64,000 bases of DNA from G963676655 sp963676655 (GTDB lineage: Bacteria > Verrucomicrobiota > Lentisphaeria > Victivallales > Victivallaceae). The position numbers were made by a program, and so were the translations under genes. Each line of letters starts with the position of its first letter. The first letter of the stretch is position 1. The notes below the pieces were generated by a model that made no database searches, was not told where the DNA came from, and saw only the letters and a program-made list of their open reading frames with translations. Shown here piece by piece: positions 1-8,782 of the stretch. The stretch is from contig CAXXKX010000005.1 in the NCBI GenBank assembly GCA_963676655.2, positions 124,001 through 188,000 of the forward strand, given 5' to 3'.

Positions 1-677
1 AACTCCCCCGTCTCGATCCGCACGATACAGCAAAGTGTCACGAAACCGGCCTGAAAATGATCGACATCAGTTGCTTCATGCGCGCTTTGCAACAACGCTA
101 CACCGTCGTTTTCAATAAAAACCGCAACCGCGTCGGACACCTCTGGGCCGACCGCTTTAAAAGCGTGATCCTCGATCAAAAAGATTCACTGGAAACCTGC
201 GTCATGTACGTGGAACTCAACCCGGTTCGCGCCGGCCTGAAAAACAATCCGGCCGATTACCAGTTCACCACCTGGGGCCGCTACTGCGGCAGCGGCAAAC
301 ATATGTTTTACGATAATTTCGTCAGACACCTGAAACAAAATATCCGCGCAGCCGGCGATCCTGCCCAATGGTCCGACAATGAACTCTTTGCGTATTTTCG
401 AGGCGAGTTAGCCCGAATTATCGCGATGGAATCCGGTGCCGACACCGTAGAAATACACCAGGCGCAACAACAAGCCAGACGCGGCGAATCAATGCCGATC
501 CGCTTTCTGCGCCGCACCCGACACTTCACCGATGGGGCAATTATCGGATCAAAACAGTTTATCCAACAAATTGGCAGTATGTTTGAAAATCCGGAACGAG
601 TCAAACAAAAACAATTAAGCCGAGGTCTCAGTCCCACCGGAGATCCCATATACTGCTTCCGAAAACTCCAGCGGTAA
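1..677 (+). CDS. RAYT-like (REP-associated tyrosine) transposase, 5' end cut by window
   Basis: The reading frame is open from base 3 to the stop at 675-677, so the gene begins before the window. The residues upstream of the first in-window Met (CHETGLKM) match CRETGLKM in the complete 320-residue relative at 53012-53974, so that Met is internal. Visible family marks are the RVGHLWADRFKS and YVELNPVRAGL blocks typical of the Y1_Tnp/RAYT group; the HUH histidine motif lies in the missing N-terminal part. RAYTs are single-strand DNA transposases linked to dispersal of REP palindromes, and several palindromic repeat families occur in this window. The copy looks intact as far as it can be seen. 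Function in REP mobility here is inferred. Confidence 0.85.
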   Translation, partial: LPRLDPHDTAKCHETGLKMIDISCFMRALQQRYTVVFNKNRNRVGHLWADRFKSVILDQKDSLETCVMYVELNPVRAGLKNNPADYQFTTWGRYCGSGKHMFYDNFVRHLKQNIRAAGDPAQWSDNELFAYFRGELARIIAMESGADTVEIHQAQQQARRGESMPIRFLRRTRHFTDGAIIGSKQFIQQIGSMFENPERVKQKQLSRGLSPTGDPIYCFRKLQR

Positions 678-807
678 TTTCAAAAGAACATTCATTATGT
701 TTTAGAATTTGCTGTTTTTTTTGCAAAATACTTTCAAAACCATAGAATGTAAAGTATATTCTTTATTAATGAATATCGTTTATAACAATAACTGTGGGCG
801 GGAAAAT

Positions 808-2913
808 ATGGATAAGGCGATATCAACATACGGCGCAGCTGAACTGGATATGCTGGGGCCTGTAGAAGCTGGAGCTTTTACAACTATTAAATATATTTAT
901 ACAGCAGAACATCCGATTGACAGGTCAGGATATATAAAACTTGCATTCAGAACCGCCGGAGATTTTGGAATACCTCAATTTGACCGTCCCGGAGAGGATA
1001 ATTTCTGTTCGGTCTACTCTTCAGGTAAATGCCGGATTATTCCACGCTGGGATTCAAAAGGGAATATCAGTCCCTGGGATAAAACTTTATATCTCCAAAT
1101 TGAGGATTATTGTCTGGATTCAGGGGAAAAAATCACTGTTATTTTTGGCGATACATCAAAAGGCTCAAGAGGCTGGCAATTGCAGACATTTGTTGAAGAG
1201 ACATTTGAGTTTAAAACATTTGTCGACTTATTTGGCGTATATGATTTTGCGGAAATGCCATTTTCACCGTCAATGCCGATTATTCACGGGGAACCTGTCA
1301 GAGCCGTATGCCTCGCTCCGCCTCAAATTAGAATGAACGAGGAATTTGCGTTTTACCTGAAAGTAGAAGACGCATGGGGAAATCCGGCAAGTCAAATGGA
1401 CAAGATTATCCACCCTGGATTTCCTGAGCCGGGAATTGAATACATAGAAATTAGCGATCGGGAATTCAACCTTGAAACTTACAGTCAGCCAATCTCTGTT
1501 GTAGAAGAGTTGCCTGAATTAAAATACTATTGGGCCGATTTTCACGGAGAAACAGAAGAAACAACAGGGACAAATGATATTGAGGATTATTTTTATTTTG
1601 GTTGTTACTGGTCAAGGTTGAATATTCTCGGTCATCAGGGTTGTGATTTTCAGATAAACGACACTTTCTGGCAACGCATCAAAGAAACGTCCAATGCGTA
1701 CAATGCGCCGGAAAAATTTGTTTCTTTTCCGGGATATGAATGGTGCGGTTCGACATTCCTCGGAGGAAGCAGAAATATCTTTTTTCTTGATTCAGATGGA
1801 GAAATACATCGCAGCAGTCGAGCTCAGGTCGAAGACCATGCATCATCCTTCCGTGATGCGCCAACCGCGGAACTATTATTCGAAGCCTTGAAAAAACAAC
1901 CGACTCCATCCTTCAGCTTTATTCACGCCGGAGGACGCTGTCCAAATCTGGATATTCATGATCCTGAAATTGAAATTGCATTGGAAATACACTCTCTTCA
2001 CGGTACTTTCGAATGGCTGCTTGATGAAGTTTTAAAAAGAGGAAAACGATTTGGCATCTGTGCTAATTCAGGAGATCTCACATGCCGGCCCGGCAGTGCC
2101 GGACCAACGGCAACCGGTCCGGGAGCCACAGGCGGATTAACCTGTGTATTGGCCCCTGCCCTGAATCGCGATGATGTTTATCAAGCGATGAAAAAGAGAC
2201 ATACTTACGCGACAACCGGAAATCGCTGTCTGCTGGATGTCAAACTTAATATCGATGAACACACTACCTTCATGATGGGAGATCTGGTCCGGTTCGCCTC
2301 CGGAAAAGTCCCAACTTTGGTAGTAAAACTGGCAGGCTCCGCTCCGATCGAAAGGGTAGAGGTCTACAACGGTTCTAAGCTAATTTATACTAAAAGATCA
2401 TATAAACAGGCTAATCTTGGATCCAAAATAAAGGTACTATGGAGCGGGGCTGAAAACAGAGGTCGCAATTGTGGGGTTGACTGGTCAGGTATGCTGGATG
2501 TTATGGATAACCAGATCAATAGTGTCATTCCTATAAACATCTCAAATCCTAATTATCCGGTTCAGATGAATTCAACCCAGGTTAAATGGAAGTCTGTAAC
2601 CGCAGGTGGAGTTGCCGGTTGCATTATTGACCTCGAAGACCCGTTTCAAGGAAAACTCCAGGTCGAAACCGTCCAGGGAGTAGTCATCTATGATCTTTCA
2701 CGTGATGGCTTTTTGCCGAAAAATTACAAATTTGGCGGTGAAAAAAAGATTATTTCAATTTACCGTCTGCCGGATGACCTGAATAAAACCGAATTGAAGT
2801 TCAAATACAATCTTGATACTCTCTATGATGGCGATAACCCCATATATATTAAAGTGATCCAGCAAGACGGGCATATGGCATGGAGCAGCCCGATGTACGT
2901 CATACCCATGTAA
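808..2913 (+). CDS. DUF3604-like (PHP-like) metal-dependent hydrolase family protein
   Basis: About 701 residues from the ATG at 808, which follows a GGGCGGG stretch. An in-frame ATG at 709 would add a low-complexity leader and is less likely. No signal peptide is visible. The middle holds YYWADFHGETEE, ILGHQGCDF, PGYEWCG, FIHAGG and KKRHTYATTGNR, the pattern of DUF3604 proteins, which resemble PHP phosphoesterases and carry conserved His/Asp/Glu metal ligands. The C-terminal third looks beta-rich. Family members often sit in sulfatase or glycan-degradation loci, but substrate and reaction are not established. The gene stands alone between a transposase and lipoprotein genes. Confidence 0.7.
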   Translation: MDKAISTYGAAELDMLGPVEAGAFTTIKYIYTAEHPIDRSGYIKLAFRTAGDFGIPQFDRPGEDNFCSVYSSGKCRIIPRWDSKGNISPWDKTLYLQIEDYCLDSGEKITVIFGDTSKGSRGWQLQTFVEETFEFKTFVDLFGVYDFAEMPFSPSMPIIHGEPVRAVCLAPPQIRMNEEFAFYLKVEDAWGNPASQMDKIIHPGFPEPGIEYIEISDREFNLETYSQPISVVEELPELKYYWADFHGETEETTGTNDIEDYFYFGCYWSRLNILGHQGCDFQINDTFWQRIKETSNAYNAPEKFVSFPGYEWCGSTFLGGSRNIFFLDSDGEIHRSSRAQVEDHASSFRDAPTAELLFEALKKQPTPSFSFIHAGGRCPNLDIHDPEIEIALEIHSLHGTFEWLLDEVLKRGKRFGICANSGDLTCRPGSAGPTATGPGATGGLTCVLAPALNRDDVYQAMKKRHTYATTGNRCLLDVKLNIDEHTTFMMGDLVRFASGKVPTLVVKLAGSAPIERVEVYNGSKLIYTKRSYKQANLGSKIKVLWSGAENRGRNCGVDWSGMLDVMDNQINSVIPINISNPNYPVQMNSTQVKWKSVTAGGVAGCIIDLEDPFQGKLQVETVQGVVIYDLSRDGFLPKNYKFGGEKKIISIYRLPDDLNKTELKFKYNLDTLYDGDNPIYIKVIQQDGHMAWSSPMYVIPM

Positions 2914-3005
2914 GCCCTTATGCCTGTTTAATACATAAATCACATTTGCAAAAACTTTGTGGAATGCTAAATTAAACTTGTATTGAAATAAGCAAGGAGG
3001 TTGTT

Positions 3006-3374
3006 ATGCTGAGAAAGTTGATTTGTGTTTTGACGCCGATTGTCGGAATAATTCTTTCCGGCTGCATGTCGGCTCCTGCCGGATTAGCCCCCTCTACTAT
3101 GCCAATTACCGCCAAGGATAAATATGTGGTAATAGTTCGGGATATCTCGGAAAGTCAGTCAACCAGCTATTTAGTGGGCTTATTCCCTATCGGTCTGCCT
3201 CCGAGCACTTATGATATGATTCAGGAAGTAAAGAAAAAATATAACGCAGACGGGATGATTAATGTTACAGCCGAAAATCGCTGCGTCTTTTATTTTGCCT
3301 TTTCGGTTGAGACTATTATTCTCCGTGGCGATGTCATCAAGTTTTCACGCATCGGCGGCGCTGACGTTGATTAA
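3006..3374 (+). CDS. Small lipoprotein, paralogue of the next gene
   Basis: 122 residues with a strong AAGGAGG ribosome binding site at 2994-3000. The N-terminus is a lipoprotein signal (MLRKLICVLTPIVGIILSGC), so the mature protein starts at a lipid-modified Cys around residue 20. The mature part shares the PST.PIT.AD(K/R)YV opening and an LFPIG/LFFPFG segment with the protein at 3392-3751, so the two are tandem duplicates that diverged. First of three consecutive lipoprotein genes on the plus strand; its stop is close to the next start. No enzymatic motif is seen and the function is unknown. Confidence 0.8.
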   Translation: MLRKLICVLTPIVGIILSGCMSAPAGLAPSTMPITAKDKYVVIVRDISESQSTSYLVGLFPIGLPPSTYDMIQEVKKKYNADGMINVTAENRCVFYFAFSVETIILRGDVIKFSRIGGADVD

Positions 3375-3391
3375 TGAGGAAGGATAATATC

Positions 3392-3751
3392 ATGAAAAAT
3401 AGAATTATTGCTCTTCTGGTTGCCGTTACATGTCTGTTGCTGTCCGGCTGCGCAACCAGCGTTGTTTCAGTCTCCCCCTCGACTACTCCGATAACAGAGG
3501 CGGACAGATACGTCAAACTCGGTTACGCCAAAGGAAGCTCTTACAGCTACTGGGTCTTGTTTTTCCCGTTTGGACCTCCTCAGCCGTCACATTCGGCCCG
3601 GGATGCGGCCATTGAAAACGGCGGCGGCAACGCCCTTATCGAAGTTGTTGAAGAATACAAAGTTCTGTCAATCCTTGTGCTGACTATAACCAGAACAACG
3701 GTTGAGGGAACCGCAATTAAAATTGAACATGAAATGGCAGAAACAGATTAA
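3392..3751 (+). CDS. Small lipoprotein, paralogue of the preceding gene
   Basis: 119 residues from the ATG at 3392, chosen because a GAGGAAGGA binding site precedes it; an upstream in-frame ATG at 3374 overlaps the previous stop and gives a poor leader. Lipobox LLLSGC at about residue 20. The mature protein repeats the PSTTPIT.ADRYV block of its neighbour, followed by FFPFGPPQP, DAAIENGGGNALIEV and a short beta-like tail. The DA..GGGNALI segment resembles small uncharacterised outer-membrane-associated lipoproteins. Probably co-transcribed with both flanking lipoprotein genes. Function unknown. Confidence 0.8.
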   Translation: MKNRIIALLVAVTCLLLSGCATSVVSVSPSTTPITEADRYVKLGYAKGSSYSYWVLFFPFGPPQPSHSARDAAIENGGGNALIEVVEEYKVLSILVLTITRTTVEGTAIKIEHEMAETD

Positions 3752-3778
3752 TATAAAAAAAAGAAGGAGAATCAAACT

Positions 3779-4378
3779 TTGCGAAGAAAGAACTTATCAT
3801 ACCTGTTAATGCTTGCGTCAGCAGTGCTGGTTTTATCTGGAGGATGCTGTACAAAATTTGTTCCGGCAATGGAATTAAACAAAACCGGCCTGAAACCACA
3901 GCAACAGAAAGTATTGAAATCGCGAAAAATGCGCGTACCCTGCCGGGTTGAAGTAAAATGCGCCAGCGTTGTAAACAGTATTGACGACGGTTGCTTTTCA
4001 GACGAAGTATACACTTATCCTTTGCGGTCAATTCTTGAGAGTTCTTTCCGCAGTGGAGCCCACACATTATTTGAACCTGCCGGGGCTGAAATCATCGATG
4101 CATTCACTCTTTATGTGACTGTTCACGAATCCAGTCTGGAACTGGATGGCGATGATACCAACTATACTTTGCAGTTGGTTGTCAGATTTGATGAACCTGG
4201 TGAAAAGAAAATTCAGGCATTATACGTTACAAAGCATGTGCAAATACCTTTTGAGGGCGGGAATAAGATTCCTGACGCGGTCTACGAAGCCTGCCGGGAA
4301 GCGGCATACGACATATTGGAACGTCTCTCACGTGACCCTAAAGTTCGTAAAACAGTGGCGCGTTTTGAGGAACGCTGA
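3779..4378 (+). CDS. Putative lipoprotein with TTG start
   Basis: 199 residues. No ATG or GTG is suitably placed, but TTG at 3779 follows a good AAGAAGGAGA binding site at 3761-3770. The N-terminus MRRKNLSYLLMLASAVLVLSGGCC is a lipoprotein signal with a Cys pair near residues 23-24. The rest is a soluble alpha/beta-looking domain ending in a charged helix (AAYDILERLSRD). It lies 27 bases after the preceding lipoprotein gene, so the three form a likely operon. It does not resemble its two neighbours beyond the signal peptide. A role in the outer membrane is inferred only from the lipobox. Confidence 0.75.
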   Translation: MRRKNLSYLLMLASAVLVLSGGCCTKFVPAMELNKTGLKPQQQKVLKSRKMRVPCRVEVKCASVVNSIDDGCFSDEVYTYPLRSILESSFRSGAHTLFEPAGAEIIDAFTLYVTVHESSLELDGDDTNYTLQLVVRFDEPGEKKIQALYVTKHVQIPFEGGNKIPDAVYEACREAAYDILERLSRDPKVRKTVARFEER

Positions 4379-4484
4379 TTTTATTAGACTGAAGGTATCA
4401 TTTCCACAATATTTTCCTGAAAAAAGTTTGAATATGATTTGCTTTTTTCAATTTTCGGATTAATTTATGTGACTTCGAAAGCAA

Positions 4485-4561
4485 GGGCGATTAGCTCAGT
4501 TGGCTAGAGCACTTGGTTTACACCCAAGTTGTCGGGGGTTCGAGTCCCTCATCGCCCACCA
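4485..4561 (+). tRNA. tRNA-Val (anticodon TAC)
   Basis: The acceptor stem GGGCGAT (4485-4491) pairs fully with ATCGCCC (4551-4557). The D-arm has TTAGCTCAGTTGG, the anticodon stem CTTGG/CCAAG encloses loop TTTACAC with anticodon TAC, and the T-arm reads GGGGGTTCGAGTCCCTC. The 3' CCA is encoded (4559-4561). It decodes GTA and, through wobble, other valine codons. A strong hairpin terminator follows about 40 bases downstream. Confidence 0.97.
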
Positions 4562-4565
4562 TTGG

Positions 4566-4633
4566 TCACCGCGCCTATAAACGGTGCGATCATATATTTA
4601 CGGCCGGTCCGCAAGGATCGGCCTCTTTTTTTT
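4566..4633 (+). terminator. Terminator hairpin after tRNA-Val, member of a dispersed repeat
   Basis: GGCCGGTCC (4602-4610), loop GCAA, GGATCGGCC (4615-4623) form a 9-bp stem with one G-T pair, followed by TCTTTTTTTT. This is a classical intrinsic terminator for the tRNA and may also serve the convergent araC-type gene. The upstream segment from 4566 (TCACCGCGCCTATAAAC) and the hairpin recur near 7311 and 8305, so the element belongs to a small repeat family. Confidence 0.85.
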
Positions 4634-4675
4634 ACTACCTAATGCGGTTTCTTCGACCAAAATACGGGAAGGAGA

Positions 4676-5557
4676 TTACCAACGGCGACTGGAGTCGCGG
4701 AATTCACGCGGAGCCAGCCCGGTAGCGGCCTTGAATCTTCTTGAGAAATATGAGTTGTCCGAAAATCCGGTCAAGGCGGCTATTTCATTAATATTCAAAT
4801 CAGAAGACAACAGCAAGCGTGAGGCATGTTCAATCCTGATCCGATTCAAAAATAATACCGGAGTGGTCCTGAAATAGTGTTGAAACCGGCGAAACAAACT
4901 GGCTCTGGACATACTGGCCAAACGGCACATATAGTCGACACTGAACGGTTCGCTGTAGTTTTTTTCCATTCCGGCAATCAACCTCGCCAACTGCTCCGGA
5001 ATCTCCAGTTCCTTCTCTGATACCCCGCGATACGCCTCCAACAGCATAATCATCAACTGGTAAAAAGTGCTTATCGCGTACAATCGAAAACCGGGGCGCC
5101 GCTCTTCCAGAATTGATTCCAGACGGTCCACGATATTCATCATTTTAGTCAGTTGCTTGAGGTCTAAATGGATACGCGGCAGGGCCTGTTCCTGACCGCT
5201 ATCGACTTCCGACCTGATGAAAAGTTCCCGCCCCGGACATAGCTCAAGATCATAAAAATATAACGGCAGCGAACTGGCGTCAAACAGGATATTGTTTATT
5301 TGAATATTCTTAACATCGGCATAAGCGTGGGCCTGCCCTTCTGGAATCACGAACACATCCCCGGGCCCGATCGCATAATCGCCATCATCGGTAAGATGCC
5401 TGGCTTCCCCCTTGCTGATAATGACCAGTTCCCGAAAATTTTCATGGACGTGATAATCATATTCAACTTGCGCAACAATTTTCTTTACCCCCAGATGGAA
5501 AGCCGGAGATGCAAAAACAAAGCTGCGCGGCATGACTCCGTGTGAACCTTTCACCAT
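4676..5557 (-). CDS. AraC-family transcriptional regulator (cupin + HTH)
   Basis: 293 residues. The N-terminal half is a cupin-like sensor with YDYHVHENFRELVII and GDVFVIPEGQAHAY; the C-terminal 100 residues are a double helix-turn-helix with YMCRLASMSRASLFRRF and the AraC signature region INEIAALTGFSDNSYFSRRFKAATG. It is divergent from the GH78-like gene at 5679 with about 120 AT-rich bases between them, so it most likely controls that gene in response to a rhamnoside-type sugar. The target is inferred from position only. Confidence 0.9.
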   Translation of the reverse strand: MVKGSHGVMPRSFVFASPAFHLGVKKIVAQVEYDYHVHENFRELVIISKGEARHLTDDGDYAIGPGDVFVIPEGQAHAYADVKNIQINNILFDASSLPLYFYDLELCPGRELFIRSEVDSGQEQALPRIHLDLKQLTKMMNIVDRLESILEERRPGFRLYAISTFYQLMIMLLEAYRGVSEKELEIPEQLARLIAGMEKNYSEPFSVDYMCRLASMSRASLFRRFQHYFRTTPVLFLNRIRIEHASRLLLSSDLNINEIAALTGFSDNSYFSRRFKAATGLAPREFRDSSRRW

Positions 5558-5678
5558 ATTGATACTATAATCCTATATTATGATATTTTCATACAATGCA
5601 ATAAAGATAATACATGTTACTATTATACTATAAATATAATAAAAATCAATATTAACCCTTGATGACAGGAAGTCTGAA

Positions 5679-7214
5679 ATGCAAAAAAATGAATATATAA
5701 ACATCGCTGAGAAGCTAGTCCCGGAACTTCATCGCGAACTGCAGCTCCCTGAAGCAGTCGGTGAAATTACGCGTGATCCGACAGCTCTATATGGCTGGAA
5801 ATTCAAGAAATGTACGGACCATTCCGAATTTATCAGACGCGACGGACAGATTTCATTTGATTTCGGCTGTTACGGCGTCGGCCGTCTTGAATTCGATATT
5901 GAAACTGACGGACCGATTGATTGTCCATTACGTCTAAAGATAGTTTTCGGAGAGATCGCAGCCGAACCGGGAGCAGGAGAAAATGAGTATAAAAGCGGCA
6001 TGGGACGGGCCTGGTTTCAAGATGAAATCATTGTGCTTGACAACCCCCGTGAAACAATACGGTTGGCGCGTCGTTACGCATTCCGGTACGTCAGTATCAT
6101 CTCAGAGGGAAACAGTCCGGCCTACCAGTTCAGGATTGCAAGGATCGTCCGGGAAACCACGACTTCAGCCAATGTTGCAACAGCGTTACCATTGCCGGAA
6201 TCCGTTACGGATGACTTGGAAAAGATTGACCGGATCAGTTTGAATACGCTGAAACACTGCATGCAGACCGTATTTGAAGATGGACCGAAACGGGACCGCA
6301 GGCTCTGGCTCGGCGACTTCCGGCTCCAGGCTCTAGTCAATTACCTTTCTTTTCAGAACTGTGACCTGTGCAAGCGCTGTCTGTACCTGTTTGCGGGAAC
6401 GGTGGATGAGAATGGCAGGATTCCGTCATGCGTCTATGAACGCCCTGCTCCGCAAAGCGCCGAACTTTTTATATATGACTATACGGCATTGTTTGTGCCA
6501 ACTCTGCTTGAATATGCCGTAGCCTCCGGAGATATCGCGACCGCAACCGAGCTGTGGCCGACGGCTGTCCGGCAGTTGGAAATATTATTGGAGGAAGTCG
6601 ATGACAGCGGCTTATTTCATGACCGCGGCAACTGGTGGCTTTTCATCGACTGGCACCGTGACCTGGACAAACAGGCTTCGGAACAGGCATTGGTTATTTA
6701 CTGCTTGAAGCAAGCTTTACTTCTGGCTCAACTCATTGGCCGCGACAGCCACAATGTTTGGCTGACTCAAAAAATCGGATTGATGACCAAAGCAGCGATG
6801 AAACATCTATACGATCCGGACCAACGCCTCTTTGTCAGCGGGGAAAAACGACAGATATCCTGGGCAACCCATGCCTGGATGACTTTAGCAGAGGTTATTG
6901 ACGGGGAAAACGCAACGGCAATATTTAATAGACTGGGCGATATGCCCGAAGCAATCAAACCTGCGGGGCCATACCTGTACCATTATGTCCTTGAAGCAAT
7001 GTATTTGGTCGGAATGGTTGATCAGGCGGAAACGCTGATGAAAAAATACTGGGGAGGCATGGTTGCTTATGAAACCGATACTTTCTGGGAGATATTTGAC
7101 CCGGAACAGCTGGAATTATCACCTTACGGCAGTTACCTGGTCAACAGCTACTGTCATGCCTGGAGTTGCACTCCCGCCTGGTTCATCAGACGGTCACAGA
7201 AAACAGTGTCGTAA
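5679..7214 (+). CDS. GH78-like alpha-L-rhamnosidase family protein, short form
   Basis: 511 residues, ATG preceded by CAGGAAG. No signal peptide, so probably cytoplasmic. After a beta-rich N-terminal domain (residues about 1-165) comes an (alpha/alpha)6 barrel with E200-DGPKRDRRLWLGD, the equivalent of the catalytic-acid region of GH78 enzymes, and the closing block YCHAWSCTPAWFIR. It is much shorter than typical GH78 rhamnosidases (often 900 or more residues) and lacks extra beta-sandwich modules. Divergent from the AraC regulator. Rhamnosidase specificity is inferred; related unsaturated or uronic substrates are possible. Confidence 0.75.
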   Translation: MQKNEYINIAEKLVPELHRELQLPEAVGEITRDPTALYGWKFKKCTDHSEFIRRDGQISFDFGCYGVGRLEFDIETDGPIDCPLRLKIVFGEIAAEPGAGENEYKSGMGRAWFQDEIIVLDNPRETIRLARRYAFRYVSIISEGNSPAYQFRIARIVRETTTSANVATALPLPESVTDDLEKIDRISLNTLKHCMQTVFEDGPKRDRRLWLGDFRLQALVNYLSFQNCDLCKRCLYLFAGTVDENGRIPSCVYERPAPQSAELFIYDYTALFVPTLLEYAVASGDIATATELWPTAVRQLEILLEEVDDSGLFHDRGNWWLFIDWHRDLDKQASEQALVIYCLKQALLLAQLIGRDSHNVWLTQKIGLMTKAAMKHLYDPDQRLFVSGEKRQISWATHAWMTLAEVIDGENATAIFNRLGDMPEAIKPAGPYLYHYVLEAMYLVGMVDQAETLMKKYWGGMVAYETDTFWEIFDPEQLELSPYGSYLVNSYCHAWSCTPAWFIRRSQKTVS

Positions 7215-7310
7215 TCAATCATAGGGATAAAAGCTATTGATGAATTTGAATAAATTGCATCATAACGTTACAGCGACTGTCTCGTGTTAAACAGGCTCAA
7301 ACACCCAATA

Positions 7311-7359
7311 TCACCGCGCCTGTAAATGATGTTATGGCCGATCCGCAAAGTTAGGCCTA
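7311..7359 (+). repeat. Degenerate copy of the CACCGCGCCT...GGCC hairpin repeat
   Basis: TCACCGCGCCTGTAAATG at 7311 followed by GGCCGATCCGCAAAGTTAGGCC at about 7335-7356 corresponds to the repeat after tRNA-Val, but the stem is degraded and no T-tract follows. It lies between the GH78-like gene and the GDPD gene. Confidence 0.6.
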
Positions 7360-7469
7360 ATACTAAAATAGACAAGCATAACATCCATACTTGAAAATGA
7401 TTCACAATATGGCAAATTACTAAATGGACCTGATACGATGTTCAAATTGGCTGACTGGAGATTTTTCTA

Positions 7470-8195
7470 ATGATAACATTCCTTTCCCATCGGGGCGAAT
7501 CTGATGATGCCCCGGAAAACACCATAGCCGCATTTAAACTGGCGATGGCACGCGATTCTGACGGCATAGAACTTGATGTAAGGCTCACAGCCGATGGTCA
7601 ACCCGTCTGTGTCCATGACGAAACGCTTAAACGCGTTGCCGGAGTCGATCTCACAGTGGCGTCGTCCACTCTCTCCGAATTGCGCCAACACCACCCGGTT
7701 CCACTACTGAGTGAAGCGCTTGACTGTCTAGCCCCCGGGAAGCATATGCAGATTGAACTAAAAGGGAAACCAAACTTGATCATGCCGTTAAAAAACGTCC
7801 TTGATAATTGGAACGGGGATCGCTCCTGTCTGACAATTAGTTCTTTTGAACAGGAAACCATCCGGCTCGCTGCAGATATTTTTCCGGATCAACATCGCGT
7901 CATTCTTATCAACCTGACCAGCCATTTCGGACATTTTCCAAAGGCGCAGCAAGTCGTAAAACTACTACATTCTTTGAGCTGCACGGGAATCAGTTTCATG
8001 GCAACTGAAGAGGCCAGCGCATCATTTGTCCAGGAACTAATAAAGCAAGGCCTTCGAGTTATCTGCTGGGGAATTAATTCGGATGAACTGGGACTTGCAA
8101 TGGCTGATATTGGAATAGAAGCCATGACATGCAACCATGCAGTTGCCCTTCGGGAAAAGTGGTTCGCTGCGTCAAGAAACAGTCAATCAATTTGA
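7470..8195 (+). CDS. Glycerophosphodiester phosphodiesterase (GDPD family)
   Basis: 241 residues, no signal peptide. It has the GDPD core: H7-R8-G, APENT, DGIELDVRLTADGQPVCVHDETL, then LQIELKG-type and late-barrel strands. The family hydrolyses glycerophosphodiesters to sn-glycerol 3-phosphate plus an alcohol in a TIM barrel with a metal. The two catalytic His (H7 and the HD at about residue 50) and the ExD metal pair are present. Two further GDPD domains occur in this window (28530-30104, 31548-32285). It follows a rhamnosidase-like gene but with a 255-base gap, so operon membership is unclear. Confidence 0.88.
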   Translation: MITFLSHRGESDDAPENTIAAFKLAMARDSDGIELDVRLTADGQPVCVHDETLKRVAGVDLTVASSTLSELRQHHPVPLLSEALDCLAPGKHMQIELKGKPNLIMPLKNVLDNWNGDRSCLTISSFEQETIRLAADIFPDQHRVILINLTSHFGHFPKAQQVVKLLHSLSCTGISFMATEEASASFVQELIKQGLRVICWGINSDELGLAMADIGIEAMTCNHAVALREKWFAASRNSQSI

Positions 8196-8304
8196 TAGAT
8201 GATTTTGTTCAACTCAGATTACATGATGCAAACTATTTTCAAAATCGAGAGTATTTAAATAACAAGCTGGTTCACTCCACCACTCAACACATCTGTCAAT
8301 GGCC

Positions 8305-8340
8305 TTACGGCCGGTCCGCAAGGATCGGCCGCTTTTCTTT
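8305..8340 (+). terminator. Terminator hairpin after GDPD gene, repeat copy
   Basis: Stem GGCCGGTCC (8309-8317), loop GCAA, GGATCGGCC (8322-8330), then GCTTTTCTTT. The 26 bases 8305-8330 are identical to 4598-4623 after tRNA-Val, while flanks differ. Confidence 0.8.
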
Positions 8341-8502
8341 ATAAGTTTTCGTTCTATGGGTTTGTTTTATTCGTGAAATAGAAGTATATTATAGCTGGTC
8401 TGAGAGTAAGGCTGCGGCCAAGCTCAAAGAGTTATTTGTTGCAACATTCTGAAGCATTTATGCCAAGATGGTTGGATTGTGATTCTTCATATTCTCCTCT
8501 TG

Positions 8503-8520
8503 GTACCTGAAACGAGGTAC
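8503..8520 (+). promoter_or_regulatory. Hairpin covering the ribosome binding site of the TM1266-type gene
   Basis: GTACCT (8503-8508) pairs with AGGTAC (8515-8520) across a 6-base loop. The GAGG binding site at 8514-8517, seven bases before the ATG at 8525, lies in the 3' arm and would be partly hidden. Whether this regulates translation is inference. Confidence 0.4.
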
Positions 8521-8524
8521 AATT

Positions 8525-8770
8525 ATGTCTACCCGAATCGCTTTGATCGGGATCATTGTCGAAGATCCGGAAGCCGTCGGCGAACTGAACCGTATCCTGC
8601 ACGAATACAACGAGTATATCGTAGGCCGGATGGGAATTCCGTATCGCCAGAGAAAAATCAGCATTATCAGTATCGTCGTCGACGCGTCGAATGATGTGAT
8701 CAGCGCCATGTCCGGAAAACTAGGTTTTCTGAAAGGCTGCAGCGTCAAAACCGTTTACTCCAAGAACTGA
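8525..8770 (+). CDS. TM1266-type iron-only hydrogenase system regulator
   Basis: 81 residues. The ferredoxin-like fold pattern RIALIGIIVEDPEAVGELNRIL, a GRMGIPYR segment and ISIISIVVDASNDVISAMSGKLG are characteristic of the small TM1266-like proteins found next to [FeFe]-hydrogenase maturation genes. They resemble ACT/NikR-C regulatory domains and have no DNA-binding domain of their own. The gene is 12 bases upstream of hydG and surely co-transcribed. Its mode of action is not established. Confidence 0.88.
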   Translation: MSTRIALIGIIVEDPEAVGELNRILHEYNEYIVGRMGIPYRQRKISIISIVVDASNDVISAMSGKLGFLKGCSVKTVYSKN

Positions 8771-8782
8771 GAGGAATTCACA

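Larger units (their letters stand above)
8196..8524. other. Intergenic region before the TM1266-type gene
   Basis: No coding region is seen. It holds a terminator hairpin of the dispersed repeat family (8309-8340) and, just before the next start codon, a short hairpin over the ribosome binding site (8503-8520). The rest shows no recognisable element. Confidence 0.6.

Noticed and set aside
709..808. Upstream start at 709 for the DUF3604-like protein
   Set aside because: Gives a hydrophobic and low-complexity leader without a clear binding site; the ATG at 808 follows GGGCGGG and begins the conserved protein.
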